Part shown: positions 44,371-55,075 of the stretch, one piece after another
How the letters are laid out: each line of letters opens with the position of its first letter
How positions within the stretch are numbered: position 1 is the first letter of the stretch
Notes under the pieces: generated by a model
Told to the model about the DNA's origin: nothing
Database searches by the model: none
What the model saw: only the letters and a program-made list of their open reading frames with translations
Origin: Charina bottae
Taxonomy: Eukaryota > Chordata > Lepidosauria > Squamata > Charinaidae
Reading direction: 5' to 3'
DNA length: 64,000 nucleotides
Assembly: GCA_023362775.1 (NCBI GenBank)
Contig: JALMGJ010000006.1
Coordinates: 56,379,001-56,443,000, forward strand
Made by a program: the position numbers and the translations under genes

Positions 44371-45440
44371 TGTATTCCCTGAAGACTGACTGTTAGATAT
44401 TGCTGAAACGAAATCCCCCAGAAACCTCATGAGTTCTGAGAGTTTATTTAAAGTCAGAACAAAACATGCTATTTTGTTATTTTGACTACAGAACAAATTG
44501 TGGCCATTATAACAGCAGTGTTTCGACCGTTCCAGGCAGAGAAAATAATCTTAAAATAGGAAATCTTCTGACCTCAAAATGGTCAAAACTGTCCGTGCTC
44601 ATAGAGTTTAGTTTCAAAATTTAAACAAACTATTTGAGTTTTATCGCAATGGAATATAGCCAACTCAACTGTTTTGAAATAATGTTTCAAGCAGAGCTTA
44701 TTTTTTTTCCCTGAGTTTAAAAGCAAAGCATTTTTCCCATTTTGTTCACACCACTAGTTAGTACCAACACTTGGCATTGTGCCCCAAACCACACTGGCAG
44801 CATGCACAGCTGAGGAAGCATTGATATTATGCAATTTTATGGAACAGGTCCAGTTAGTAACCTAACAGTTTCACACTGGACTAATAGAAGTCTGAAGGGT
44901 CTTCACAATATAATCTACTCATGAGATTAGCAGATAATGTATGCCCAAGCTAGCCTTTTATAGATTTCTTTTCTTGAGTAAAAGCTATCCTAGTCACTGA
45001 TTCCATCTGTGCTTCCAGTGAAAATTATGGGTCCAGAAACCTGAGACTGCATATCTGACCTATTGGAGGAGTACAATAGCACTGTTCACCTGGACAGACA
45101 ATATACCTAGAAAAGGTGATTTCGTTTTTTCCGGATTGAACCTCATGTAGTCCTTGTCCTACTTGGGCACCAATTGAGGATATCTTCCCATTCACCTGGA
45201 TAAGATGAAAAGGAGAAATAAAAGTGGAAACATCTTTATATTCCTGATAACTCAGCCCACATCTGGGAATTACTTCTAGCATTTCATCTGGATGTTAAAT
45301 AGACAAGGAACACTGAGTACTGGAAAAATTAATGTTGATAATGTCACTGAAGCCACGTGATGAGCATACGTTCTCCTGCACAGTGGAATATGTCCTTTGC
45401 ACTGGGGTCATGGAAATAAAAGTAATAATATAAAAAGATC
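44371..45440. other. Intron sequence, nothing recognised
   Basis: AT-rich. A minus-strand frame of 85 codons at 45025-45282 has four cysteines in its C-terminal part, but I recognise no domain and see no flanking splice sites. Confidence 0.45.
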
Positions 45441-45745
45441 TCTGCTTCTGCTAGAATAGACCAAAGGTCTGTCCTTCTTCAACCTTCTGCTTCAACAGTG
45501 GTGAGTCAGTGCTTATGGGAAGCTTACAAGTAAACATAAGTGCAACAGTATCCTGCCATTCATGTTCTCCAGTAGCTGATCATCAGAGGCATACTGCTTC
45601 TGATACTGGAGATAATAGATACCCAACATGAGGAGGAACTAATGAAAGCTTTATCCCACAATATTCGTCTACAGTATCTCCTTTTTAAAGGTGATGAACA
45701 TTCCGTGGTAGTGAATTCCACAATTAACTGTGTGCTGTTTGAAGA
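45441..45745 (+). mobile_element. CR1-family LINE 3' end
   Basis: Ordered blocks match the amniote CR1-type repeat I remember: AATAGACCAAAGGTCTGTCC, TTATGGGAAGCTTACAAGTA, CAGAGGCATACTGCTTCTGA (present as TCAGAGGCATACTGCTTCTG) and GTGGTAGTGAATTCCACAAT followed by TGTGCTGTTTGAAG. Divergence is high, so it is an old copy. Confidence 0.62.
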
Positions 45746-47540
45746 TTTTTTTTTCCTTTTGAGTATAATTATTTTTGTTGTTGCTTTCAGTTTCATTAGA
45801 TACCAGGTTCTAGTATTATGAGTAGAGAAAAAAATAAGTCCATTTTCTCTTCACCATGTCTGATTGTAAAAAAAAAATTACTGACTACATGTTTCTAAAC
45901 TAAAAAGCAATGCTGTTTCCTCATAGAAAAGCTGTTCCAGACTCTTGATCACTATTGTTTTTAAGAACTATATACTACATACGCAAAGCATGGTTTATAC
46001 AAGGCATTTTGACAGTGGCTGAAAATATATTTTTTTATTTTTTATTTTATTTTTTTTATTTTCTTTTATTTGCAACATAGAACACATCTTTTCCAGGGTA
46101 TTTGCTCTCTGTAAATGTTATCACTGAAACAAACTCTCTTTTAGTTTCTCACACCCACCAGCATGTAGGTGAAATTAGGATTTTTGGTAACACTGGCAAA
46201 TAGCCTCCAAAGTTTAATATAAATTTTGAACAAATATTGTCATTTTCCTTTATAAGGAACGTGGTTTAGCTGCACAGGATGACTAAAGAGCTGTGATTTT
46301 TTAAGAGTTAACTTAAAGAAAATAGATGTGCGTTAAGATTCTGTCTGAATCAGCATCTCAATATAGTAGCATCGTAGTCTCAATTAGGCTGCCTTCTTAA
46401 TTGACAATAGCACACATCCTAATTGAATGTGTTTGTATGTATACACAGACATGTGCACACTCAATTTAAAATATTCAAGCATGCACTCAATTTATCATGC
46501 CCTATTAGTACTTTGAATTATCATCTCCAGTTGTTACATGTGTCATATATTTTGATGGTGTTGACTGTGTAAGAGAAACTCTCATAGTTTTGGTTTTCAG
46601 TAGATTTGTGGTTGATCAGTTTCTGAGAACAAAGAAATGTTAACAGGGCCACATGGTGAAGCACTTAGTGGAGAAAAACATTTTTCATAATGTTTCTATC
46701 TAACTTTGGGACACTGCCACAGTCACAAATGAACTAAAAACATGACTGAATTTCCTTGTTATAGCATTTAGAAAGACCTTTAGGGTGTAAAAATCAGTGG
46801 AAGATCAGGAGTGTGGAAAATTACATATTAGAAGTAATGAACTATAATTGTCTATCACATTTTGCTTCCTTTTCAGTAATGGAGCTGAATTAATTTTTCA
46901 TAGATAGTTTTTTTTAAAACCACAGTCATGCTCTTGTAAAAAAATACACTCAATACCCCCAACCCCAAACCAGAGTGTCATAAGAATAAGTTTGTTATTT
47001 TACACAACATGACAGCCGAAAATATTGCGACGAAGAACTGTGTTAATTCAATTTGTTGAACAGTTTGAAATGGATTTGCTGTAACTAATTTCCTTCTCTT
47101 TGAGAAATATTAATGTTTTAAGATAATTCATGTGAATTTTTTGCTGGGCTCAAGCCATCAGTAATATAGGAAAAAATATACATTGCTCTGGGCAGAAGCA
47201 TCATTTGTGAAGACTCATCTACTGAATGTAGATGATGTTTTAAGATAATTCATGTTGTTTCCTGCCTACAGCCAGCTACAAAAAAGACCTTCATTGCCAC
47301 CATTGCTGGCAGCAAACCTCCAAGTCAGCAAATCAGCTCTCAAGTCCATCATTTATGATTGAGCTTATGAACTGGGGCAGGGCGATCTAATTAATAGTTG
47401 TTGAGATCCATGATCACTATCTTAGGCTTGAACAAAAGTCTTTCCTAAAGTTCAGTTTTATAATTTGCAAAGTAAGGGAAAAAAATCTCTGAATGTCAAA
47501 ATTTAATGGTAGATGGTAAGGACATTTGAATATATAGTTT
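45746..47540. other. Intron sequence, nothing recognised
   Basis: AT-rich, with a T/A-rich low-complexity patch at 46028-46072. No coding or mobile-element signature. Confidence 0.5.
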
Positions 47541-47712
47541 ATTTGTTCAGTTGCTTCCGACTTTCATGACTTCATGGACCAGCCCATGCCCAAACTTCCT
47601 GTCGGCCGTCACCATCCCCAGCTCCCCCACGGTCGAGTCCGTCACCTCCAGAATATCATCCATCCATGTTGCCCTTGGTCGGCCCCCATCTTCTCCAGGG
47701 TATCCTGTCTTC
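47541..47712 (-). mobile_element. BovB 3'-end fragment with internal deletion
   Basis: Plus-strand text CATGACTTCATGGACCAGCC, CCATCCCCAGCTCCCCCACG and CCAGGGTATCCTGTCTTC is the reverse complement of the BovB 3' end. Compared with the full copies, roughly 35-40 bp that encode the EGKRKRG part are missing between TTGCCCTTGGTCGGCCCC and CTTCTCCAGGG. The truncated edge runs directly into the GATAGA microsatellite. Confidence 0.85.
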
Positions 47713-47715
47713 AGA

Positions 47716-47800
47716 TATAGATGATAGAGATAGAGATAGAGATAGAGATAGAGATAGAGATAGAGATAGAGATAGAGATAGAGATAGAGATAGAGATATA
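47716..47800. repeat. (GATAGA)n hexanucleotide microsatellite
   Basis: About 13 units of ATAGAG/GATAGA, then a short ACAG run. The repeat abuts a BovB fragment. Frames through it encode only Asp-Arg repeats. Confidence 0.93.
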
Positions 47801-47913
47801 CACAGACAGACAGACCATATTATATTCTTGTTAGGTGAACAGAACCAGTGACTGATTCAAGTTCACCCAATTGACTGTATGTGAGAGTGAAAATCTGAAC
47901 AAAGATCTAATAA

Positions 47914-48450
47914 GGGGCGCGGTAGCTCAGCGGGTTAAACCGCTGAGCTGTTAGTCTGCCGACCATAAGGTCGGCAGTTCGAATCCGTGTGGCGAGGTGA
48001 GCTCTTGTCACTAGCCCTAGCTCTCTGCCAACCCAGCGATTCGAAAGCTAAATAGCAAGTAGATAAATGGGTACCACTCACGTGGGGCAATATGCTGGCA
48101 TCCTGTCGGGGAGTCGCCTCGGAACCGAAGATGAAGACGAAGATCTGGAGAAGCCCGTGGATGGCAGCTGAGGACGGCGGCAGAGGACGACGGATCCCAA
48201 TTACAACTTCCGGGATGGCAGCAGCTGGCTCCGAAAGTGAGGCATTCTGGGGCTTGTAGTTCCGATGCCTGGAAAAGAAGAGCCGGTTCCCTCATCCCCT
48301 CCCTAATCGTGCGGGTACTGTAATAAATGATATGATTGTATAAATTGAATTTACATGATTGTAAGCCGCCTAGAGCCCTCCATTAGGGAGGGGATAGGCG
48401 GGGTATAAATAAGATAAATAAATAATAAATAAATAAATAAATAAATAACC
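47914..48450 (+). mobile_element. Composite SINE: Sauria-type tRNA head with L2/CR1-type tail
   Basis: The head GGGGCGCGGTAGCTCAGCGG then GTTAAACCGC carries an A box, and AGGTCGGCAGTTCGAATCC is a B box. The next blocks (CTCTGCCAACCCAGCGATTC, GGTACCACTCACGTGGGGCA) match Sauria-type SINEs only approximately. After about 48095 the sequence departs completely: GC-rich unique body, then TGATTGTAAGCCGCCTAGAG and AGGCGGGGTATAAATAAGAT, a tail of L2/CR1 type rather than BovB type, with an AATA run. It is therefore a different SINE family or a chimera using another LINE partner. Length about 535 bp, long for a SINE. Confidence 0.72.
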
Positions 48451-48499
48451 CAAGTAACCACTACCCTACATTGGTTGTATGCTTATTCGAATTAGGAAA

Positions 48500-48718
48500 T
48501 ATGGTAGTAATTGCTGGGCTAGAAACCAGGAGTCTGAGTTCTAGTTCTGCCTTAGGCACGAAAGCTGGCTGGGTGACCTTGGACCAGTCACACACACTCA
48601 GCCCAACTCACCTCACAGGTTGTTGTTGTGGGGAAAATAGGAGGAGGAAGGTATGTTTGGTATGTTCGCCACCTTGAGTTATTTATAAAAATAATAAAGG
48701 CAGGATATAAAATAAATA
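48500..48718 (+). mobile_element. tRNA-derived SINE at the truncated edge of the Copia element
   Basis: TGGGCTAGAAACCAGGAGTC, the B-box-like GAGTTCTAGTTCTGCC, the CTGGGTGACCTTGGACCAG body and the GAGTTATTTATAAAAATAAT tail follow in order. The recognisable Copia sequence begins immediately after the AAATAAATAAA tail. No Copia sequence is seen on the other side, so the SINE marks a deletion or rearrangement breakpoint rather than a simple insertion. Confidence 0.75.
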
Positions 48719-51327
48719 AAAGTTGCTCTTCCTTCATCCTAGACAGTGGATGTAGCATGCACATGTTAAAGGACCGAGATCTCTTTATAGAATTGAATCC
48801 AAGTTCAAAGGAAGAGATTGGCTTGGCTGATGGAAGAAAAATCCCAGTGGAAGGGGAGGGCCAGGCTCTCCTAAGGTTTGGAAATGGTGCCAACAAGAGG
48901 GATTTGATTGCAACTAACGTTTTATATGTTCCAGATTTAGAATTGAATCTGATTAGTGCATCTGTGCTCATGAAGAAGGGCCATACAATTCAATTTAAAG
49001 GTAACAAATGTGAAATAATGGATCAAAAAGGTGTCTTTTTAACAGGATTCCTAGATCAAGGACTAATTTTTCTCAATTGTGAGAGGCCAGACATGGCGTG
49101 TGTGGCCAGTCACCGAAGAAAGGAGGATTCAAGTGCAATTCTCCAAATGAAGAGAAATGAATTGGCAGGAAGTTTGGAAATCAAGGACTGTGGTAAGTCT
49201 GATGCAAGGTACAAAACCTGCAAACAGGGAAAGGCCATTAGACCTGCAACTCCAAAACAAAGCGGCAGGAGCTCTAGACAGCCCCTTGAGCTAATTCACA
49301 CTAACCTGTGTTGGCCAATTCAAGCATATTTCGGCAAAATTCCAAAAGAGAAAGGAACCAAATTAGATTCCAAAGCAAAGGAAGGAATCTTATTGGGGTA
49401 CCCACCGGGTAGCAAAGGATATAGAGTTTTACATCCTAAGACTGGCTCAATCCACACTTGCAGAGTGGTACATTTTCATGAAACAGAGCCAAATCAAAAT
49501 CCTCTAGCAAATAGCACTGCAGAAGGGGGAGTTGATGAAGATTTGTTCGAGTTACCTCACCCAGTGTTTCCAGATGCAGCAAGCAGGCAAGCCCAGAGGG
49601 AGGACATCGAGACGGAAACTCCGCCTGAGTCAGATGATGAGGAACCAGGAGGTACAGAAGGAGCAGAGATGCAGTACGATCCAGACCCAAGCCCTGTTCC
49701 AGATATGAGACGCACATCGCGACCCAACAAGAGAGTTCCAGTCAAGCGACTGTCCTACCTCGCAGGAATGGTGTTGCCGAGGGAACCTGCATCATGGAAG
49801 GAAGTGCAACAGCTGCCACCAGCTGAAGCAGGTAAATGGAAAGCAGCAGCACAAGAGGAATTTGAGGCTCTGCAACACAACAACACTTGGACACTCACAA
49901 AGTTACCTGTTGGCAAAAAGACCATTGGTTGCAAATCGGTCTTTCAGGCCAAACAGAATGAGAAGGGAAAGGTACAAAGGTACAAAGCTAGACTGGTAGC
50001 CAAGGGCTATTCACAAAAGTATGGTGAAGATTACGACCAGACTTTTGCACCTGTTGCGACTCACACAACAACTCAACTTCTTTTAAGTCTAGCAGCCAGT
50101 AGAAACATGCAAGTGGAGCATATACACATCAAGACAGCGTTCTTGCATGGTGAAATTCAGGAGGAGTTGTACATGCAACAACCTGAAGGCTTCACTGATC
50201 CAAAGAATAGGCATTTAGTGTGTAAGGTTCAGAAGGGGATCTATGGGCTAAAACAAGCAGCAAGAACCTGGAATGTGAAACTAAACCAGATGCTAATAAA
50301 GCAAGGTTTCACTCAGGGCAAAGCAGATCTCTGTCTTTACACACGACACAAGAATGGCAGAGACGTGTTCATTCTGACATATGTGGACAATTTGATTCTC
50401 TGTTACCAGGATCAAAGGGACCTTAATGAAACTGTATCCAACTTGAACATGGAAGTAGAGGTGAAATGTCTTGGGAAGGCAAGTCACTACTTGGGGATAC
50501 AAATTGACAGAGAAGAGGATGGAAGTTTCCTCTTTAGTCAGAGGCAAAAGATTCTAAAGTTATTAGAGAGCCTGGGGCTGAAAGATGCAAACACAGTACC
50601 AACTCCAATGAAAACAGATTTTCACAAAGTAAAGGACACTAGTGAACTATTGCCTCAGAACAATGGATACAGAGAGGCCATTGGTAAGCTGTTATATCTG
50701 TCAACCACAACAATGCCAGATATTTTAACTGCAGTGGGGATCCTCTGCAGAAAGACCAGCGCACCCACCCAAAGGGACTGGACAGGCATTAAGCGGGTGG
50801 CAAGATACCTGAAGGGGACTGCAGACCTGAAGCTTAAGTTGCCAGGAACTGATTCTCCTGAACTAGTGGGGTACACTGATGCAGATTTAGCAGAGGATGC
50901 AACTGATTGTAAATCCACTAGTGGAAGTGTGTTTTTCTTTGGGGGAGGGGCTGTGAGGTGGGCTAGTCACAAGCAGACTATATTGGCACACTCATCCACT
51001 GAAGCAGAGTATGTCTCAGCAGCTGAGACTTGCTATGAGGTGCAATGGCTCAAGCATTTACTTGAGGATCTGGGGGTTAGTGATCATCCTGCTCCAATAA
51101 GAGTCTTTGAGGACAACCAAAGTTGTATAAGACTCTGTCTATCAAAGAAGGTGGGAGGGTGGACAAAGCACATGGATGTTCCCTACCACGTGATTAGAGA
51201 GGCACAGGAGACAGGACTAATACATTTGGAGTATTGTCCCTCAGAAAGGATGATCGCAGACATCCTGACAAAGCCACTCACAAGGGGTGTCTATCAAGGC
51301 CTACAAAGTGAATTAAATCTTGTGTAG
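48719..51327 (+). pseudogene. Copia pol: protease, reverse transcriptase, RNase H; integrase core deleted and RT motifs mutated
   Basis: The frame is open from 48628 (inside the SINE) to 51327. LDSGCSMHM near 48742 is the protease Asp motif. A pre-integrase Cys patch follows (ARYKTCKQGKAIRPATPKQS). ELIHTNLCWPI then jumps to QAYFGKIPKEKG and GILLGYPPGSKGYRV, so the integrase catalytic core is gone in frame near 49320. Reverse transcriptase follows, but motif A reads IHIKTAFLHG where Copia normally has DVKTAFL (His for Asp), and the YVDD box is YVDN (about 50380-50391). RNase H motifs look intact: GYTDADLAEDATDCKSTSG, SSTEAEY and EDNQSC, and the C-terminus has ADILTKPL. The protein could not reverse transcribe or integrate. 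It is called a pseudogene although no stop interrupts it. Confidence 0.8.
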
Positions 51328-51713
51328 ACATGATGCATGACCTTGATTTGAGAAAGGGTGTTGGAGGTTCCAGCAAATCAGCATGGCTCATTAGCATATG
51401 GGTGATTGCTCTAGGAGGAAAACTCTATATGTGCTTCTTACTGAGGAAGCTGTTTGTTGCCCCTCCCACTTCCTCTCTCTCTCTTGCTTTCTTCCACCGG
51501 AGAAGAAGGACCATGCGGCTGCTGGTCCTTCCATGGAGAGGCCACGTGCTAGGCCTCAACTCCAGAATTTTCCCCTTTTCTCCACGCAGCCTTCACCAGC
51601 AATGAGGGGTGAGGGTAAATTAAGTTTAGGGACAAAAGAAGAACAAGAAGTCATCTTTCCTGAACGAAAATGTAACTGGACCAAATAAACAGTAAAAACT
51701 CTTTTTGTAACCC
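48719..51713 (+). mobile_element. Copia (Ty1/copia) LTR retrotransposon, 5'-truncated, with 3' LTR
   Basis: One long frame carries protease, pre-integrase, reverse transcriptase and RNase H signatures in Copia order (integrase before reverse transcriptase). A purine-rich tract (TTTGAGAAAGGG, up to 51358) precedes a TG start at 51359. The following about 355 bp with AATAAA (about 51684) form the 3' LTR, whose end near 51713 is uncertain. The gag region and 5' LTR are absent; the left edge is a SINE. Copia elements are uncommon in tetrapods compared with Gypsy. Confidence 0.85.
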
Positions 51714-51836
51714 ACGTTGCCTAACCATGTGATTCTTTATGCTTGGGTGGGCTATGTGCTTAAGATCAAAAACCTATATTTCTCTAGCGTGCTCATTAAT
51801 GCTATTAAGATTTTAAAAACTTTCTATGTGTACATA
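51714..51836. other. Spacer between the Copia LTR and the GC-rich LTR-like block
   Basis: About 120 bp of AT-rich sequence with no recognisable feature. It may be genomic DNA into which both elements inserted. Confidence 0.45.
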
Positions 51837-52920
51837 TGTCGGGTTCACGCCACTTACATGCTGGACTCTGAGTCAGAAGAGGAGCCAGTCACCGGAAGCA
51901 GCAGGCTTGGTGTGGAACCGACCAAAGACCCAGAGGCGCTGATTGGAGGAGACCAGGAAAGGACACCTCCACCAATCAGTGCACGCCAAAGGAGAGCAGA
52001 GAGGAGGGCCGAGCAATGCTCAGCCCGATTGGCCACTGTTCCCCAACGGCGCAAAATTCGGCTTAAAAAGCCAGCGCGACAAGCCCTGGTTGCCGGAGAC
52101 AACCGATCCTACCCGCGACTTGCACGCCTAGAAACCAGCGACCCTCCCGCCACGTGGACTGCCGAAGCCAGGCCTAGTCGGGCCGCTTCCACCGACCCAG
52201 CCTCCTTGCCAGACCCTGCCACCACCAAGAAACCCGAACCAGGAAATCGCCTTGCTTTCCTTCTGCCACCGAGTTCTGAGTTGCCTCCTGCTGCCGCGCC
52301 TCCATCTCCTCGGTCCCGCGAACTGCCCAATGAACACCACCCAGAGCCTAACCTGCTGCCTGCCGAAAAGACCACGACCGGGGTAAGCGCCTCTGCCTTG
52401 CCGATCCACCTCGTGACTGCACACGCCTCAGATTCCCAGCTTGTCTCCGAACCCAAGCCACTTCCTGCCTCACCACTACCCCCCAGTTTCGCCTCCTGGG
52501 GCCTATCCACTGAGGGCGTACCCATCCCATGCCCACGCCAACCCGACGCCGGTCCCGATTGGGCTGACTTCATTGGAGTTCAGGCCGCACCAGCCCCAAC
52601 CAGCCAGGCCTGCTCCGTGTCCACTGCTGCCTTACCTGCCACATCTAGACTGCTGCCCTGTGTTGCCTTGTCCCCGGAGCCAGTGCCAGCTGGGCCTGGG
52701 TGCCCTGTGGACTGCACTGCTGGTGGAAGTTTCGGGCCAGGTGCTTGCCGGTCTTGGCTGCCTGTCATTGCTGCTGCTTGGCCTGTAGGTCCAACTGGAC
52801 CTGTTGCTCTTCCGCCAACAGAGGAAGAGGGGGACAGTATAGACTGGTCTGCCTGTGTATCATTGTAAATAAAGTTGTTTTCAATAACACTTCCGTGTCG
52901 GCCTTAGTCGGAACAGGACA
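51837..52920 (+). mobile_element. GC-rich solo-LTR-like block of 1084 bp with an internal open frame
   Basis: The block starts TGTCGGGTTCACGCC and ends GTCGGAACAGGACA (TG...CA). In its first 230 bp it has CCAAT-type boxes (ATTGG near 51941 and 52028, CCAAT near 51971), then a TTAAAAA TATA-like motif (about 52063), and AATAAA at 52868-52873 close to the end. This is the order of an LTR. The flanking 5-mers ACATA and GCGTA differ by two G/A transitions and could be a decayed target duplication. It is far richer in GC than its surroundings. A frame open from 51717 to 52868 (first Met inside the block near 51858) gives a Pro/Ala/Ser-rich, acidic-ended peptide with no domain I recognise. I take that frame as incidental. 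Confidence 0.55.
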
Positions 52921-53477
52921 GCGTATTTCTTTGCTGTTATACGCTCTGCCCCATTCAGTAGTACTAGCTGCCCACTAATGGTCTTCAGTAAGATGATTAT
53001 GCAAGGACTAATACTGTAGCTACACAAAAGAGTAATATCTTGTTTGAACAGACAAATAGCTGCCATTTATGAAAATGTGTCTAGATGGTTATGTCTTTCA
53101 AATTGAATCTAAAATCCATAATATAATCTCAAATAAAAAAATCTGCTTGAAATGTGGTATATCCAAATGTCAACATCACACTATATACAGAAAGCCATAA
53201 GTTCTGTTTTGTTTGTTGGAATGTAAAACACTAGTAGGATTTTCAGCTTTAATGTCAAATCTTGGTAAATATGAGAAATTTTTTCAGATGAATTTCTATA
53301 AATATGTTGGGATAGAAATGCATCTGTATTGAAGAAGATACATTCATGTATTAGGTATATCTGAAGTATGTTATAGTTTCTATTTCTAGTTGAATGGGGC
53401 TGATTCACAAAGATGGGGAGGGAGGGATGAATCAGTCATTTTTCTAAGCCCATATCAGTTTTGATCATGAATATAAG
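52921..53477. other. Intron sequence, nothing recognised
   Basis: AT-rich, no supported feature. Confidence 0.5.
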
Positions 53478-53823
53478 TCTCTCCATGTTAGGTAAAGGGA
53501 AATGTTCCCCCGCACAGTTGTGTCCGACTCTAGGGGGCGGTGCTCATCTCCGTTTCTTAGCCGAAGAGCCAGCGTTGTCCAAAGACGCTTCCGCGGTCAT
53601 GTGGCTGGCATGATGCATGCGGAATGCTGTTACCTTCCCACCGAAGTGGTACCTATTTATCTACTTGCATTTGCATGCTTTCGAATTGCTAGGTTGGCAA
53701 GAGCTGGGGTGAGTGTGGGAGCTCACTCCATCACACGGCGCTCGGGTCTCAAACCGCCGACCTTCCGATCGACAAGCCTGGCGTCTTAACCGCTGAGCCA
53801 TCGCGCCCCTTCTCTCCATGTTA
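53478..53823 (-). mobile_element. Sauria-type SINE with perfect 13-bp target duplication
   Basis: The direct repeat TCTCTCCATGTTA (53478-53490 and 53811-53823) flanks a 320-bp minus-strand SINE. From the high-coordinate end it has a tRNA-like head (GGGGCGCGATGGCTCAGCGG, B box near GGCGGTTTGAGACCCGAG) and the GGTACCACTTCGGTGGGAAG and GGTAACAGCATTCC body. The tail GAGCACCGCCCCCTAGAGTC then GGACACAACTGTGCGG has the BovB-like GAGTCGGACAC signature. The intact duplication indicates a relatively recent insertion. Confidence 0.92.
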
Positions 53824-55075
53824 CTTGTGTATTAATGCATACTTTTTTTTAAAAAAATCACATAGAACCATGCAATTAAATAAGTATTTAAATATGTGTT
53901 TAAACATAGTGCACTATGAAAACATATTTCTATACATTTACACATTTCTAGACATAACTTATCCTAAAATTTACTTTTAATGTCATTGGTACTTTTTAAA
54001 TATAAAACTATATCACAAAACTCAGACATGTGCAAAATCAGAAGGATTATTAAATTTACATTTGAAGAGGTTCAAATCTGTTTATTTTATATCAGAGTTC
54101 ACAAAGTCATAATTCCTCAAACTTCCTTCTATATATTTATTTTCCTAATGATTTTAAAATTATGCATTATTGTAGAGGTCTGAATCTATGAATCTATTAT
54201 TCATAGAAATTCATAGAAATTCTCAAAGCCAAATAGCAGAGGCTATTCAGAATTAACAGGTGATATGCTTGTTACCTTTATAATTAATTGGTCATGGTTT
54301 TTACTACAAATTTCCTACTGACGTCACAGAATGTCAGTTTTTCCAACTTGATTTTAAAAGTCTTTGCCTTCCTGTGAAAAGATTACTTTGCACAATACTT
54401 AATTGTGTTGCAGTGTTCCTCATGGAGATTTTTTAATGAAAAAGGCTAATTTTTAAAGAAGCAATTGCTATATAAGAGCCTGCTTTCTTATGTTTAATCA
54501 GTGGAGACTTCATTAGGGATATAGCTCCTTTTCAGTATTCATAGCTGCTTTAGGTAAACCTTTCAGTGAATTACTAATCACACATCAAACCACTCCTGTT
54601 TTAGGCCCCTTAAAATAATTGCAGAATTGGAAGAAAATAAATTCAGAGTAAAGCTAATATATCACAATAGTAATAGCATAGTATAATATTACCTGATCAG
54701 GGTATAATTTACAGTGTGCTGCTAATAGTTTATAAGCCAATAAAAGCACTGGTTTTATGTTTTTTTTTAATGATATCAGTATTACACCATAGATAAGACA
54801 CCATAAAACAAATATTTGTTTGCATTGTGACCAGGTTTATTTGCATAATCCCATTCATGGTAAATGTAGATTCTGCAATGGGCATCAATACTTTTTTTTT
54901 AATCAAGTTGTTCATTCAATCCACTGAATATCTGGATGTGAGAAACATGAAAAATAGAATTAGATGTCATCAATGCACTAATGACATTACTCCCCAACCT
55001 CCAGGCAATTTCTCCCAAGAACATCCTAGAGATTTTTAATTTTAAATAGAATGAAACTTAGATCATCATCTAAGA
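53824..55075. other. AT-rich intron, nothing recognised
   Basis: Low GC, T- and A-runs, no supported feature. Confidence 0.5.

Noticed and set aside
45025..45282. Minus-strand frame with CPGEQCYC as a possible NELL2-type or secreted exon
   Set aside because: It is on the strand opposite to NELL2, lacks EGF spacing and has no convincing splice sites around it.
47666..47851. A frame encoding Asp-Arg repeats as a low-complexity protein
   Set aside because: It is the translation of the (GATAGA)n microsatellite.
47914..48010. A functional tRNA gene
   Set aside because: It has A- and B-box-like sequences, but the cloverleaf stems cannot be completed and the sequence runs on into a SINE body and tail.
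51717..52868. A proline-rich host protein of 383 residues
   Set aside because: The high GC content makes long open frames likely by chance. The block has LTR-type ends, promoter order and a polyadenylation signal, and no splice or domain evidence supports a gene.
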